The position numbers were made by a program, and so were the translations under genes. From an uncultured Muribaculaceae bacterium (lineage in GTDB: Bacteria; Bacteroidota; Bacteroidia; Bacteroidales; Muribaculaceae): DNA of 64,000 nucleotides. The DNA lies in NCBI GenBank assembly GCA_910584055.1, contig CAJTZS010000022.1:6771-70770 (forward strand). Reading direction: 5' to 3'. Shown here in pieces: positions 63,882-64,000 of this stretch (positions within the stretch are counted from its first letter, which is position 1; every line of letters starts with the position of its first letter). The notes under the pieces are model-generated. The model made no database searches. It saw only the letters and a list, made by a program, of their open reading frames with translations, and was not told the origin of the DNA.

Positions 63882-64000
63882 CAACCGCAAACGAGAAAAC
63901 GACACGGCAACCAAGACGTGAAAATCTCGGTGGAGACAGAATCTCGATGCGAAAAGAACAATGAAATTTTGCCACAAGACAAGCAGCGAGACTGATTAAC

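Noticed and set aside
63882..64000. Start of 16S rRNA
   Set aside because: No sequence of a mature 16S 5' end is present before the window ends.

Overview
The window is one uninterrupted stretch of a Bacteroidales chromosome. I infer this from tandem SusC/SusD pairs, a hybrid two-component regulator (HTCS), ECF-sigma/FecR signalling, fimbrillin-type lipoproteins, Bacteroidetes promoters (TTTG about 20 nt before TAnnTTTG) and gene types such as DUF4254 and DUF2027. Gut Muribaculaceae-like bacteria fit best, but no 16S gene is present to confirm this.

Positions 1-417 hold the end of an S41 protease. Positions 553-18784 form polysaccharide utilisation locus A. A minus-strand operon (two small secreted proteins sharing a repeated module, then a GH128-like glycanase with FN3 and LamG domains) diverges from a plus-strand group: SusC without an STN domain, SusD, HTCS, and a GH105-GH154 fusion. 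The roughly 500-bp divergent promoter region carries 22-bp-spaced direct repeats and a palindrome.

Positions 18865-41254 form locus B: two fimbrillin-like lipoproteins, an ECF sigma factor, a FecR anti-sigma factor, GH3, an STN-bearing SusC, SusD, a GH30-like lipoprotein, an unrecognised large lipoprotein, a small secreted protein, a GH36 alpha-galactosidase, and a fusion of a SusB-type GH97 with an endonuclease/exonuclease/phosphatase (EEP) domain. An identical two-box sequence, ATGTGT-N14-GTCGCCTTAT, lies 39-46 nt before three transcription units of locus B: the sigma operon, the STN-SusC operon, and the small-protein/GH36/GH97 group. I propose it as the promoter of the locally encoded sigma factor, which would close a circuit SusC-STN -> FecR -> sigma -> glycan operons.

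Positions 41371-64000 are mostly housekeeping genes: acyl-CoA synthetase, RF2 (without the programmed frameshift), a GT9 transferase, DUF4254, an amino-acid permease with a leader hairpin, a GH13 enzyme, U32/menG/GNAT/DUF2027 genes, a membrane-anchored pseudokinase, serS, yqeY, two tRNA-Val(UAC), queA, aroA, and a strong promoter reading out of the window. Intergenic gaps hold several terminal-inverted or tandem repeat elements with no transposase.
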